The notes beneath the pieces are model-generated. The model was not told where the DNA came from and did no database searches. It saw only the letters and a program-made list of their open reading frames with translations. A program made the position numbers and the translations under genes. A stretch of 64,000 nucleotides of DNA, from contig CAWGNG010000037.1 in the NCBI GenBank assembly GCA_963823895.1, positions 94,881 through 158,880 on the forward strand. The letters run 5' to 3'. Numbering within the stretch: the stretch's first letter is position 1; each line of letters opens with the position of its first letter. Below are positions 1 through 9,945 of this stretch, in pieces. Origin of the DNA: G963675935 sp963823895. Lineage in GTDB: Bacteria; Planctomycetota; Planctomycetia; Pirellulales; Thermoguttaceae.

Positions 1-525
1 CTGATGCGCAGCTCACGTTGACCTGTTCCAAGACCTAGGCCAAGTCGGCAATTGACCTGATGTTGCGAACCATTGGCCTAACGACCATTTTTCGCTACGA
101 CGTGCTTTTGATCACAACGCCGGAGGAAGCCGAGAGCTCGCTTAAAACGCGGGTTTACGACGTTTACGACCTGGTCGGCGAGCGACGGAAGACAGCTACG
201 GGCACTAACATGTTCTCTGTTTCCGCGAGTATAAGGACGCCGCCGGAATCGCCACCGAAAACTCCGCGGCATCGGCCGCGCGCGAAAGAATGCGCTAACC
301 TACGTGCCGGATAACCCCGCTTTCGACTCCCTTGTCCGCTCGGTGACCGCCAACATTCGATCTTCGGGATGGTGTGGGAACGGCGGCCCGGGATCAGTTG
401 CAGATTTCCAGTCGCCCGGCATCCGGGCGATGGTCATCTGGCAAACCGATGTTGCCCACGAAGAGATCACGGCATTTCTCGCGCAGCTGCGCGCGATCCG
501 CGACAAGCACAGTGAGGCAAAGTAA
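1..525 (+). pseudogene. decayed remnant of a secreted STN/secretin-like protein
   Basis: The translation is scattered over three frames but aligns with the intact paralogue on the minus strand at 51079-51927. Frame 3 gives DLMLRTIGLT, then LLITTPEEAESSLKTRVYDV, against DLMLR-like NLMLRNLNLT and LIITTVEEAETRLDTKVYDV. Frame 1 from about 304 gives GGPGSV and DVAHEEITAFLAQLRAI against GGPGSI and DVHEEIAALLAKIREV. An in-frame TAG lies near position 36-38 and at least two frameshifts fall between about 190 and 304, so this is a pseudogene and not one sequencing error. It runs off the left edge. The alignment is seen directly; the role (short secretin/TonB N-terminal-like beta domain) is inferred. 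Confidence 0.75.
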
Positions 526-565
526 CCGGAGGGCGAGTGTACCGACCACTTGGTAACGCACTACG

Positions 566-1171
566 CTACCCGCCAGTCTGCGCCATCTCGATAGACTCTG
601 ACACCCGGTTGCCTTTCCGGTCTTCGAGGTGCGAGTGGAAAGGTCCGTCCTCGGGTCTCCAGTTCGTGGTCAATGCGGTCTCCAGAGTCCCCTTGGCGGT
701 CAGTTTGACCTGCAACTTCGCCACGGCGCCGTGCGCCCGTTCGATGACCCAGATATAACCGGCGGTGTTCGGCTCGCCCTGCGCAAATTCGTAGTCGACG
801 CTGAACATCATCATCGTCCCCTCTGGGCCCGTTTGCGCCAAAGCGACGCCGGTGGCAAGTTGAATCGATTGCTGGGCCACCGCCGGCGGCGGCGGGCTCG
901 GCGCTGCGGCAGGCGGCGGCGAACTCGGCGCTGCCTGCGGCGCCGCTGGTTGGGCGGCCGGCTGCGGCGTCGCCGCCGCACGCTGCTGCGACGATGCGTC
1001 GCGGCTCACGTCGGTCGGGGGAGGAGGTGGCGGAGGAGGAGGGGGCGGCGGCATCCGGCGAGCGGGCGCGACGGCGTTGTTCGGCTTCGCACTCGACGCC
1101 GAATCATCAGAACAGCCGACGATGCCAAGAATCGCCAGCGAGAACACCGCCGCAGCAAACCAGTGCCGCAT
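566..1171 (-). CDS. proline-rich lipoprotein, unknown function
   Basis: The protein (about 201 aa) begins MRHWFAAAVFSLAILGIVGC, a lipoprotein signal peptide with the lipobox Cys at residue 20, so it should be lipid-anchored. An upstream start would add 36 residues before the signal peptide and is rejected. Residues about 40-100 are a spacer with an uninterrupted run of about 12 prolines followed by Ala/Pro/Gln-rich sequence. The C-terminal 100 residues form a compact domain (GTMMMFSVDYEF, AGYIWVIERAHG, PFHSHLEDRKGNRVSESI) that I cannot assign. Planctomycete lipoproteins often have such linkers. Its neighbours give no functional hint. Confidence 0.75.
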   Translation of the reverse strand: MRHWFAAAVFSLAILGIVGCSDDSASSAKPNNAVAPARRMPPPPPPPPPPPPTDVSRDASSQQRAAATPQPAAQPAAPQAAPSSPPPAAAPSPPPPAVAQQSIQLATGVALAQTGPEGTMMMFSVDYEFAQGEPNTAGYIWVIERAHGAVAKLQVKLTAKGTLETALTTNWRPEDGPFHSHLEDRKGNRVSESIEMAQTGG

Positions 1172-1334
1172 GGCCACCTCCACAACACGGGACGTCGCCG
1201 CCCCAATTTCGCCACGCGCCCGACCGCAAAACGAAATGCCGGAAGACGGTTGTCCTTTTTGTCGTGTATGCATCAGCATACCAGAAAATGGCGGGCGGTG
1301 TTGATTGAGCGTCAGATGGAATCATGTCGTAATG

Positions 1335-1475
1335 TTTAGCGGTGGTGGGTGCCATGCCCACGCTTGCCGTGGGCATGTTGCTCGGGTCCGCGGTTTACAT
1401 GCCCACGGCAAGCGTGGGCATGGCACCCGCATTGTCACGCAGCTCGGGCCGCCGTGCCGGCGGCCGCTAAACGGA
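1335..1475. repeat. nested palindromic elements in the 1172-1607 intergenic gap
   Basis: A perfect 31-bp inverted repeat (1347-1377 and 1398-1428; core gccatgcccacgcttgccgt) lies between gtttagcgg (1335) and a half-copy of a second family ending ggcggccgctaaacgg (to 1475). The second family is complete at 14036, 25923 and 31700. One palindrome therefore seems to sit inside another. A third family (ggatggcagttgcactgtca) follows at about 1495-1523. No gene was recognised in the gap. Confidence 0.7.
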
Positions 1476-1607
1476 GCGCGACGTTGGCGCGTTGGGATGG
1501 CAGTTGCACTGTCATTCCCATCTAAAATGGGCGGGCTTGCCGCGGCAATGGCACCGGGCTAGGATACACCGTTTTACGATCCCCCCTCCGTCAGGCATCC
1601 CGAAGGC

Positions 1608-2910
1608 ATGGCCCCAAAACGAGATATCGTTGTCACCGGCGTGGGCGTGGTCAGTTCCATCGGCATCGGGAAGGAGCCGTTTTGGGCTGGCTTGTGCACC
1701 GGCCGAAGCGGCATCCGACGGCTGGGGACGTTCGACGATCCCGCCCTGCCGGCGCCGATCGGCGGCGAAGTGGCCGATTTTGACGCAAAACAGTATGTGC
1801 GACCGCGAAAAAGCCTGAAGGTGATGAGCCGCGACATCCAACTGGCTTTTGCGGCCGCCGACCTGGCGTGCGTCGACGCGGGCCTGCGCGAGCGGCCCAT
1901 CGCCCCCGAGCGGCTCGGCGTCATTTTTGGCGCCGCCATCATCCCGGGCGAGTTGGATGAAATGATCGGAACCTATCGGAACTGTATGGTCGATGGCCAG
2001 TTCGACTTCTGCCGTTGGGCCCCGTCGGCGATGGCTGAATTATTCCCACTTTGGATGCTAAAATACTTGCCGAACATGCCGGCCTGCCACATCGGCATCG
2101 GCCAGGACGCCCGCGGGCCGAACAACTCGATCACGATGGGGGACGTATCGAGCCTTTCGGCGCTGATCGAGGCGACGCGGATTATCGAGCGCGGCCAGGC
2201 CGACGTCATGATCGCCGGCGGGGTCGGCGTGGGATTGCACCCGATCATTTGGGGGCGGAGCGAGGCGGGACGAGTCTCGTGGCGACGCGGCGATCCCGCC
2301 GCGGCATCGCGGCCGTTCGATGCCGAGCGCGACGGCCGAGTCAATGCCGAGGGGGCGGCGGCGCTGATCGTCGAGCCGCTCGCTCATGCCCAAGCCCGCG
2401 GCGCGCCGATCTTCGCCCGCCTGCTCGGCAGTGCCGCCGCGTTCGAGCCCGGCAGTATTCGCTCTTGCAACCCGACGAGCAACGGCAGGCGCAACGGCGC
2501 CATTCGGCGAGCAATTGTGGGCGCAATGCGCGAACGCCGGTCTGACGCCCGATGAATTGGGATGCATCGTCGCCCACGGCACGAGCAGCGTCGAGGACGA
2601 CCGCCTGGAAGCCCAGGCGATTCAGAGCGTGTTGGGCGACGTGCCGGTGACGGCACCCAAGGGGAATTTCGGTTATGCGTTGGCCGCGTCGGGCGCGCTG
2701 GAAGCGGCGGTAAGCGTCTTGGCGTGTCAGCACAAGCTCGTTCCGCACACGTTGAATTACGAGCATCCCGACCCGCAGTGCCCGGTGAACGTCGTTCACG
2801 GCGAACCGCGGCCGCTCGGTCGCCCCACCGCCATGGTGTTGACCCACTCGCCGCACGGACAAGCGGTGGCGGTAGTGTTGGCGGCCGCGCCAGAGAACAT
2901 TGTCGCGTGA
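1608..2910 (+). CDS. beta-ketoacyl synthase-like protein lacking catalytic Cys and one His; frameshifted
   Basis: The N-terminal half (IVVTGVGVVSSIG, GRSGIRRLGTFD, GGVGVGLHPI, EGAAALIVEPL) and C-terminal half (LGCIVAHGTSSVEDDRLEAQ, APKGNFGYALAASGALEAA) form one thiolase-fold ketosynthase of about 430 aa, the usual KAS II length. They lie in different frames, and the shift falls at about 2500-2515. The family active-site Cys (TACxS) is absent: the position reads SITMGDVSS. The first His is present (HGTSS) and the Lys is kept, but the second His of the GH motif is Tyr (NFGY). Chain-length factors also lack the Cys, so a non-condensing or structural partner role is inferred. No acyl-carrier-protein gene is nearby. 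The ATG at 1608 opens directly on the conserved N-terminus. Confidence 0.8.
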
Positions 2911-3016
2911 CACGCGGTTGGGCTGGCAGTTGTACTGCCGGCCCTGGGGTGGCAGTGCAACTGCCACCCCAACATCGCGCCGCTCATTGCCGCGCCAGAG
3001 AACATTGTCGCGTGAC
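2884..3016. repeat. 28-bp direct repeats flanking a palindromic element
   Basis: The 28-bp segment at 2884-2911, which contains the ketosynthase stop codon, recurs exactly at 2989-3016. The 77 bp between them hold the palindrome ggggtggcagt-gca-actgccacccc (2946-2970), a family seen again at 17979, 39544, 47110 and 52044. The arrangement looks like a duplication created when the element arrived. Confidence 0.85.
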
Positions 3017-3022
3017 TGACAG

Positions 3023-5002
3023 ATGCCGACTTATCAATCCTTCGCTGCCGACGTGCGACGGCTCGATCGGGCGATCGAGGCGCTCGTGCCGCTGGCGGCC
3101 GCGGCGGGGGTGCCGCCGCCGGCCGGCCACGAGTGGTTCGAGCTGCTGCGGAACAAGCTGATGGCGCAGCTCGACATGCCGCCGTTGTTGGTCGTGGCGA
3201 TCGTCGGCGGCACGAACATCGGCAAGTCGTCGATCTTCAATCAACTCGCCGGCGAGGTGGCCAGCGCCGCCAGCCCGTTGGCCGCCGGCACGAAACATCC
3301 GGTGTGCCTGGCGCCGCCGCCGCTGGCCGATGCGGCCCTGTTGGCGCGGCTGTTCGAGCCATTCCAACTTCGCGGTTGGCAATCGGCCGACGATCCGTTG
3401 GGTGAATCGCCCGAAGACCGGCTCTTTTGGCGGGTGGGTCAGACGATGCCGCCGCGGCTGCTGTTGTTGGACGCCCCCGACGTCGATTCCGATGCGGAGG
3501 TGAACTGGCGTCGCGCCCGGGCGATTCGCCAGGCGGCCGACGTGCTGGTGGCCGTTCTGACGCAGCAAAAGTATAACGACGCCGCGGTGAAGCAATTCTT
3601 TCGCGCGGCCGTCGAGGCCGACAAGCCGATTATCGTCATTTTCAACCAGTGCGAGCTCGACGCCGACGCGCCTTATTGGCCGCAGTGGCTGGAGACGTTC
3701 TGCCAGCAGACCGGGGCGACGCCGGAGTCGGCCTACGTGATCCCCTACGATCGCCGCGCGGCCGAGGAGTTGCGGCTGAAGTTCTATTGGATCGAGGGGC
3801 TAGGGGCTGGGGGCCAGGAGCCAGGGGCCAGGGACGAGGGACCAGGGGCCAGAGAGGAGGGGCCAGGGGCCAGGGACCAGGGGCTGAAGATCCAAATCTC
3901 CGAATCTCCGAATCTCCAAATCCCCAAATCACTAAATCCCCAAATCACTAAATCCCATCCCCCACCTCGCGAGAGCGACCTGCGGGCCGATCTGGCTTTG
4001 CTGCGTTTCGACACGATCAAGATTCGCACGTTCCGCGGAGCGGTGCGGCGGGTGCTCGATCCGCAACGGGGCGCGCCGGCCTACTTGGATTCGATCCGCC
4101 GGGCGGCCGGCGAATTCTCGGCGGCGGCCAAGGCGCTTTCGGCCACGGAGATGGCCCGCGTCGGCTGGCCCTCGCTGCCGGTCGGCGTGCTGGTCGATGA
4201 GATGCGCGATTGGTGGGACGCCTCGCGGCAGGAGTGGTCGCGGAGGATTCATGGATTCTACCGGGTGATCGGCCGCGGTGTGACCTGGCCGATCCGCGCC
4301 GCCTGGGACACGATGACGGGGCCGCAATCGAACCCGCTGGCCGTCTTCCAACGCCAGGAGCGGGCGGCGATCGTCATGGCCGTGGAAAAGCTGCTCGACG
4401 AGTTGGACCGCCTGGCCCAGGTGGGCAACGAGACGCTCCGGCCGCGGTTGATGCGTCTGCTGGGCGGGCGGGCCCGCGCGACGCTGCTCGAGCGCGTGCA
4501 GGCCGCCCACGAGATCCTTCCGGCGGTCGATGAACACTACCGCGCCTTCTTGCGCGGCGAACTGAACGCCTGGCGCGACGCCAGTCCCCGCGCCGTGCGA
4601 TTCCTGCAATCGCTCGACCATGCGGCGGCGCTCGCCCGGCCGGTGATTACCGTGGCGCTGTTCTTCACGGGCCTGCATTTTGCGGGCGACATTGCGGGGC
4701 AGGCGGCGGCACACGCCGCGGGGCATCTCGCCACCGAAGCGGCCATCACCGGCGGCATCACCGGCGGCGGCGAAGCCCTGGTCAGCACCACCAGCGAAGG
4801 CGTCCGCCAAGCGGCCGGCCGGCTATTCGGCCGACTGCAATCGCGTTACACCCAACAGCGCGCCGCTTGGCTGGCCGATTGGCTCGAACGCGAGTTGCTC
4901 GGCGATCTGTTGGCCGATCTTCGCCGCGGCGCAGAAGTGCCCGAGGGGGACGAATTTCGAGAAGTCGAGGCGGCGATTCGCGCACTGGCGGCCGGCGATT
5001 GA
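3023..5002 (+). CDS. P-loop GTPase with a C-terminal membrane-associating region
   Basis: This 659-aa protein has a Walker A/G1 motif GGTNIGKSS (residues 62-70), a G3-like LLLLDAPDVDSD (about 149) and a G4-like FNQCELD (about 208), so it belongs to the TRAFAC-like GTPases. The divergent G4 (NQCE rather than NKxD) weakens guanine specificity. A hydrophobic stretch near residues 540-570 (ARPVITVALFFTGLHF) suggests membrane contact. Residues about 258-312 are a low-complexity insert (GAREEGPGARDQG, then NLQIPKSLNPQITKS) encoded by the same repeat found between genes elsewhere here. The ATG at 3023 follows the second copy of a 28-bp direct repeat. Substrate and partners are unknown. Confidence 0.75.
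   Translation: MPTYQSFAADVRRLDRAIEALVPLAAAAGVPPPAGHEWFELLRNKLMAQLDMPPLLVVAIVGGTNIGKSSIFNQLAGEVASAASPLAAGTKHPVCLAPPPLADAALLARLFEPFQLRGWQSADDPLGESPEDRLFWRVGQTMPPRLLLLDAPDVDSDAEVNWRRARAIRQAADVLVAVLTQQKYNDAAVKQFFRAAVEADKPIIVIFNQCELDADAPYWPQWLETFCQQTGATPESAYVIPYDRRAAEELRLKFYWIEGLGAGGQEPGARDEGPGAREEGPGARDQGLKIQISESPNLQIPKSLNPQITKSHPPPRESDLRADLALLRFDTIKIRTFRGAVRRVLDPQRGAPAYLDSIRRAAGEFSAAAKALSATEMARVGWPSLPVGVLVDEMRDWWDASRQEWSRRIHGFYRVIGRGVTWPIRAAWDTMTGPQSNPLAVFQRQERAAIVMAVEKLLDELDRLAQVGNETLRPRLMRLLGGRARATLLERVQAAHEILPAVDEHYRAFLRGELNAWRDASPRAVRFLQSLDHAAALARPVITVALFFTGLHFAGDIAGQAAAHAAGHLATEAAITGGITGGGEALVSTTSEGVRQAAGRLFGRLQSRYTQQRAAWLADWLERELLGDLLADLRRGAEVPEGDEFREVEAAIRALAAGD
3797..3960. repeat. low-complexity intergenic-type repeat inside the GTPase gene, in frame
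   Basis: The DNA is tandem gggccaggg/aggggcca units followed by repeated ccaaatctccgaat/aaatccccaaatcact units. The same ggccaggg/ccctggcc words occupy intergenic DNA at 12630-12931, 29375-29505 and 22612-22813. Here it adds about 55 codons without a stop, between conserved segments ending FYWIE and restarting ESDLRADLALL. Confidence 0.8.
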
Positions 5003-5167
5003 GCACAGCGCACGGTGCGAAGCCGCAAGTGGCAAGTCTCCCGCCGGCAAATCTACGGGTCCGTGGGTTATAATTCAATTGAACCATCGCCTACGGACAA
5101 CCCTTGACGGGGGGAATGGTTTGGTCGATCATTAGAGGTAACGGAACCTGGCAGGAGTGCAACGGCA

Positions 5168-6946
5168 ATGGCGGAAGAGGCACGCGGAGGGCCGACTGGC
5201 GAGCCGAAGTCTGGCGGTATGCCGCCGGCGCTGCCGCCGACGTTGCCCGCCGCTGCGGCCGCGGAATCATCGCCCGACTCAGCGCCGGAGCCGCATCGCG
5301 GCCTTCTGGGGCGGATCAGAACGTGGTTCGTCGAAGAGGGCCCCTGGTGGCTGTGCAGTTTCGTCTTTCACATCATACTGGTCTGCACGCTGGCGTTGTT
5401 GGGCGGCAGGGCGATCGAGGAGGTCGCCGGCGAGGCGCCGTCGTTTGAAGAGGCCAAGGTCGAGCCGACGGCGATCGCGCCCGAGAAGATCGAGCGTTTC
5501 GACATCGGCGACGCGCCCGAAGACCCGACGGAGTTGAACGCCGAGGCTCTCAACCTGCAACAGCCCGCCCGATTGGCCCAAGAGGCCGAGTTCAACGACG
5601 AGAGCGAGCATTTCGAGCACCGCGGCGGCGGAACGCCTTCGGATAGCAAGCAGGCGAACGTGGGCGGTTTCGGCGGCTTCGACATTCAGGACATCGGCGC
5701 GGGGCCAAGCGTCAAGGGCAAAGGCGGCGTCGGCGTAGGGATCGGCACGGGCACGCACGCCGGCGTCGGCGGCGGCGGCTCGGGCTTCGGCGGACGCGGC
5801 AGCGGCAGCCGCAAGGCCATGCTCGCCAGCGGCGGCGGCACCAAGCAATCGGAGTTGGCGGTGCTCGGCGCCCTGAACTGGATGGCACGCCATCAGCTCT
5901 CCGACGGCAGTTGGAGTTTGAGCGGCTACAAAAGCCGCTGCAAGGATAACACTTGCACCGGGCCGGGCAAGACCGGCGATCGGCCGGCCGCCGCCACGGC
6001 CTTGGGACTCTTGCCTTTTCTGGGGGCCGGACAAACGCACGAGTCGAAAGGCCGCTATAAGAACACCGTCGCCGCCGGACTTCGCTTTCTGCTGAGCAAC
6101 GAAAAGGCCAACGGCGATCTGCGCATCGGCGGCGACATGTACGACCAGGGGCTGGCCACGATCGCGCTGTGCGAGTGTTATGGAATGAGCAACGCCAAGG
6201 ACATCAAGCGGGCCGCGCAGGCCGCCTTGAACTTCGTCATCGAGGCGCAGAATCAGCGCGACGGCGGCTGGCGCTATCAGCCGACTCAGCCGGGCGATCT
6301 TTCGGTGAGCGGCTGGCAGATCATGGCGCTGAAGAGCGGCCAAATGGCTTACCTGAACGTAACTCCGGCCGCCCTGGACAACGCGAGAAAGTTTCTCAAG
6401 GCGTCGTCGTTCGACGGCCGCGGCGGCGGCCACTTTTGCTACCGCCCCGGTAACGAATTCTGCGACGGCATCGTGATCCACGAGGGTGAAGTGGTCAAGA
6501 ATGACGACGCGCAGCGGGCGGTGACCGCGATCGGGTTGCTCTGCCAGGAATACATGCACATGCCGCGCAACGATCCGGCCATGGTCGAAGGCACGGCCTA
6601 CCTGATGAAATCTCTGCCCGACACCGGCGCCCGCAACGTCTATTACTGGTACTACGCCACGCAGGTGATGCACAACCAGATGGGCTCCGACTGGGACGTC
6701 TGGAACCGGAAGATGCGGCACATCTTAATCAGCACCCAAAACAAAGAGGGCTGCGCCACGGGCAGTTGGGATCCGCACAAGCCGGTAACCGACACCTGGG
6801 GCGACATCGGCGGCCGACTGATGATAACCAGCCTCTCGGCGTTGACGCTCGAAGTGTACTACCGCTTCCTGCCGCTGTACAAACTCGACGAGGAAATGCG
6901 CAACCCTCCGCCGGCCGCCGCGCCCGCAAAGCCGGAGAAAAAGTAA
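5168..6946 (+). CDS. TonB-like-anchored prenyltransferase/squalene-oxidase repeat protein
   Basis: The 592-aa protein has an Ala/Pro-rich N-terminus and one membrane helix at about 58-78 (WWLCSFVFHIILVCTLALL), which resembles the anchor of TonB-type proteins. A Gly-rich linker (about 165-215) follows, then an alpha/alpha-toroid domain with squalene-cyclase-like repeats (LGALNWMARHQLSDGSWSL, ALNFVIEAQNQRDGGWRY, GLATIALCECYG). The DxDD acid motif of real squalene-hopene cyclases is not visible, so catalysis is doubtful; a binding or scaffold role in the periplasm is inferred. The ATG at 5168 is preceded by a weak caggag. It heads a three-gene block with the TPR and VWA genes downstream, a common planctomycete neighbourhood. 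Confidence 0.8.
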   Translation: MAEEARGGPTGEPKSGGMPPALPPTLPAAAAAESSPDSAPEPHRGLLGRIRTWFVEEGPWWLCSFVFHIILVCTLALLGGRAIEEVAGEAPSFEEAKVEPTAIAPEKIERFDIGDAPEDPTELNAEALNLQQPARLAQEAEFNDESEHFEHRGGGTPSDSKQANVGGFGGFDIQDIGAGPSVKGKGGVGVGIGTGTHAGVGGGGSGFGGRGSGSRKAMLASGGGTKQSELAVLGALNWMARHQLSDGSWSLSGYKSRCKDNTCTGPGKTGDRPAAATALGLLPFLGAGQTHESKGRYKNTVAAGLRFLLSNEKANGDLRIGGDMYDQGLATIALCECYGMSNAKDIKRAAQAALNFVIEAQNQRDGGWRYQPTQPGDLSVSGWQIMALKSGQMAYLNVTPAALDNARKFLKASSFDGRGGGHFCYRPGNEFCDGIVIHEGEVVKNDDAQRAVTAIGLLCQEYMHMPRNDPAMVEGTAYLMKSLPDTGARNVYYWYYATQVMHNQMGSDWDVWNRKMRHILISTQNKEGCATGSWDPHKPVTDTWGDIGGRLMITSLSALTLEVYYRFLPLYKLDEEMRNPPPAAAPAKPEKK

Positions 6947-6995
6947 TCGTTGCGAATCCGACTGCAAATCTGTCGCTTCGGTTCTCAATCGCCCG

Positions 6996-9945
6996 ATGAA
7001 TAAAGTTCTCGCCCGAACGCTGCTGATTTCGTTCTGTGCCGTCGCGGCGCTCTGCGGCGGCGGGACGTCGGCGGGGGAAGAGCCGCTGCGGTTCGTGCAT
7101 GCCCTGCAACGAAGCGGCTACGGCGACATGGCGGTCGAGTACCTCAACCTCTTGGCCAAGCGGCCCAACATGCCCGCGGAAATCCGCGAAGTCTGGGATT
7201 TGGAGATGTCGAAGAGTCTGAAGGCCGCCGCGGCCGATGCCTTCGATGCCGGCGAGCGCCAACGGTTGATCGACGAGTCGCAGAAGTATCTGGCGCGGTT
7301 CCTCAAGGAGAAGCCCGGCCATGCGGCCACGGCCAACGCGCTGGCCGAGTGGGGCGACTTTCTGCTGAAGCAATCGCAAGAACTGATTCAGGCGGCAAAA
7401 GCCGTCGAGGACAAGAACGCGGCCCAGCGTGAGAACTTGCTCGCCGAAGCACGAACTGATCTCGCCAGCGCGCGGGAGAAGTTCCAGCAGGCCGCGTCCA
7501 GATTTGAGGCCCGGGTCAAAGAGTTGTCGCCCCGCACGCGGCCGTCGAGCCGAAAACCGGAGCGGGCCGAAGTGATCGAGGCGCGGCAGGAGGCCGAAAC
7601 GGCGCTGCGGGATGCCGAATTCCAGCTCGCTTGGATCGACTATTGCACCGCCCAAGCCTATCCGGCGAAGAGCCCGGAACGCACGGCCGCGCTTCAGAAG
7701 GCGGGCAAGGCGTTCGACGACATCTTCCAGCAAAACCGCAGCGGCGGCGGCCAAACCGCCGGCCTGTATGCCCACTTATGGCACGGCAAGGCGGCCGAAG
7801 AACTTGGCGACGACCAACTGGCGGTCGATATCTATGACGAGGTGCTCGCCAACGCCGTCGATCCAAGCGAAAGAGCAGCGTCAACGCGGCTGGACGCGAT
7901 CCTTGCGCAGGCACAGTACTTCCGCCTGTTGATCATCGCCAAGCAGAATTCCCAGCAGTTTCTCTCGGAGGCGAAGATCTGGCTGGAGCAATACCGCCGT
8001 TTGCGGCAGACCGACGGCTACCAGGGCGTAGCCTTGGAGCTTGCCAAGGCCAAGCTGGCGGCGGCCAAGAAGGCCACCGGCCCGGAGAAGGCGAAACGCA
8101 CCTCCGAGGCGCTGCAAATTCTCATCGAGATGGCGAAAATCCACAGCCAGTATCAGCGCGATGCGATTCTTTTGCGGCTCGACGCATTGAAAGCGGCGGG
8201 CAGATCGGACGCCGACGTACACACGTTCGAGGAGGCGGTGGCGCTGGCCGACGCGGCGGCGGCCGCCTCGCAGTGGGACCGCGCCCGCGATGCCTGCCTC
8301 AAAGCCCTGGAAATTGCCCGGCAGCAGAAACGCAACGATGCGGAGGGCATAAAGACCGTGCAAGAGGCCCTTGCCCGCGCCCGTTACAATCTCGCCTGCG
8401 ATCTGTTCCGAAAAGGAAAGTTGAGCGAGTGCATCGACGCGGTCGGCGCGATCGTCTTCGCGGACCCGCAGAAGAAGACGGTTTGCACGAACAGCGGCAC
8501 GGCAGCCGAGGCGGCGGCGCTGGCGGTCGCGGCGGCGCTGAATCTCTACGTACACGCCCCGGCCGACAAAAAGCCGGCCGCGCTGGCGAAGCTGACCAGC
8601 GTGGCCGAGTTCACCGAGAAGAACTGGCCCGATCGCCCCGAGGCCGACGACGCCCGCATGGCCCGCGCCCAGGCCAAACTGGTCGTCGGCCAAATCCGCG
8701 CGGCCATCGACATCTTCGAGCGGGTCAACCCGAAATCGGATCGCTATCCGCTGGCGATGTACCGGGCGGGGCAGGACTACGCCGCTCTGTACGGCATGGA
8801 AAAGAGGAAGCCCGAAAAGGACCGTAACAGCGCGGATGGCGGCCGACCGCGGCAAGGCGATCCAGCGATTGCAGACCGCCCTGGCGATTCTCGGCAAGGC
8901 GGTCGAGCCCGCAGGGCCGCTGCCGGAGCATTTCGCGGAGGCGCAGCTCCTCTTGGCCGAAATCCGCGCGGAAGGGGGCGAGATGCGCGAGGCCGCCGCG
9001 CTCTATCGGCCGCTGGTCGATGCGGCGAAGGCGGCGAAGCTCAAAACGCTGGACGAGACGACGCTCCGCGTCTTTCTCGGCGCCGCCCGCGCACATTCGG
9101 CGATCGGCGAGATCGACAAGGCTGCCGACGTGAGTGGCCTGCTGCTCGAACTTGGCCCCGATACGCCGCAGGTCGATGCCGTGCTAACGCAGTTTGCCCG
9201 GCTGTTGGATTTCGAGCGAAAGAAGGCGGCCGCGGCGGTGACCGAACTGCAAAGCGACGCCGCCAAGAAGCGGCTGGCGTCGCTGGAAACGTTGCTGGGC
9301 ACGTTCTTGGCCAAGCTGGCCAAGCGGCAGGAGTTGTCGTTGGCGGCGATGGTCTTCATCGGCGATGCGCTCAGCGCGGTCGGCATGACCGACGAAGCGA
9401 GCCGCGAGTATCAGAAGATCATCGAGCGCGACAAGACCGATCCGGCCTTTGCTAAAGCCGCCGCCGGCGCCATCAGCCGCATTCGCGCCCAGTCGATCGG
9501 CCTGCTCCGCAAACAGGGGAACTTCGAGGAGGCGCTCAAGCAGGTCGATGCCCTGATCCACGACTATCCGCACAACCTGGAACCGCTGATGGAGAAGGGC
9601 TATATCCTGGAGGGCTTGGCGGAAAAGGAGCCGGCACGCTACGACGCGTCGGTCTCGCACTGGGTGATGCTGCGGACGAAGCTGCAAACCCTTCGTCCCA
9701 AGCCGCCCGAGTATTACGATGTGATGTACCGCGTGGCGGCGTGCCTGGTGCGCGAGGCGGAGAAGAGCAACGACAAAGCGGTCGTTTTGGATAAGGCGCG
9801 GACGGCCGAACAGGTGCTCAAGGCGGCGTTGGTCCTCAGCCCCAAGCTCAACGGTCCCGACACGGTCGCCCGCTACCGCGTTCTGCTCGATCGGGCGATC
9901 GTGCTGCAAGGCCGGCAGCCCGAGCGGAAGGAGGAGAAGCCATGA
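6996..9945 (+). CDS. secreted TPR-rich helical protein; frameshifted
   Basis: Starts MNKVLARTLLISFCAVAALC, a signal peptide. The rest is almost entirely Ala/Lys/Glu-rich amphipathic helices in TPR-like pairs, for example YGDMAVEYLNLLAKRPNMPA, AAEELGDDQLAVDIYDEVLA, RARYNLACDLFRKGKLSECI and SIGLLRKQGNFEEALKQVDA. The reading shifts frame near 8830, after KPEKDRNS, and resumes with ADRGKAIQRLQTALAILGKA. Combined length is about 980 aa. Its stop overlaps the next start (ATGA), indicating translational coupling to the VWA gene. A periplasmic scaffold for the neighbouring VWA and cyclase-fold proteins is a reasonable inference. Confidence 0.8.

Noticed and set aside
5279..6721. Long minus-strand open frame opposite the cyclase-fold gene
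   Set aside because: GC-rich antisense shadow. The plus-strand protein shows recognisable repeats and a membrane anchor.
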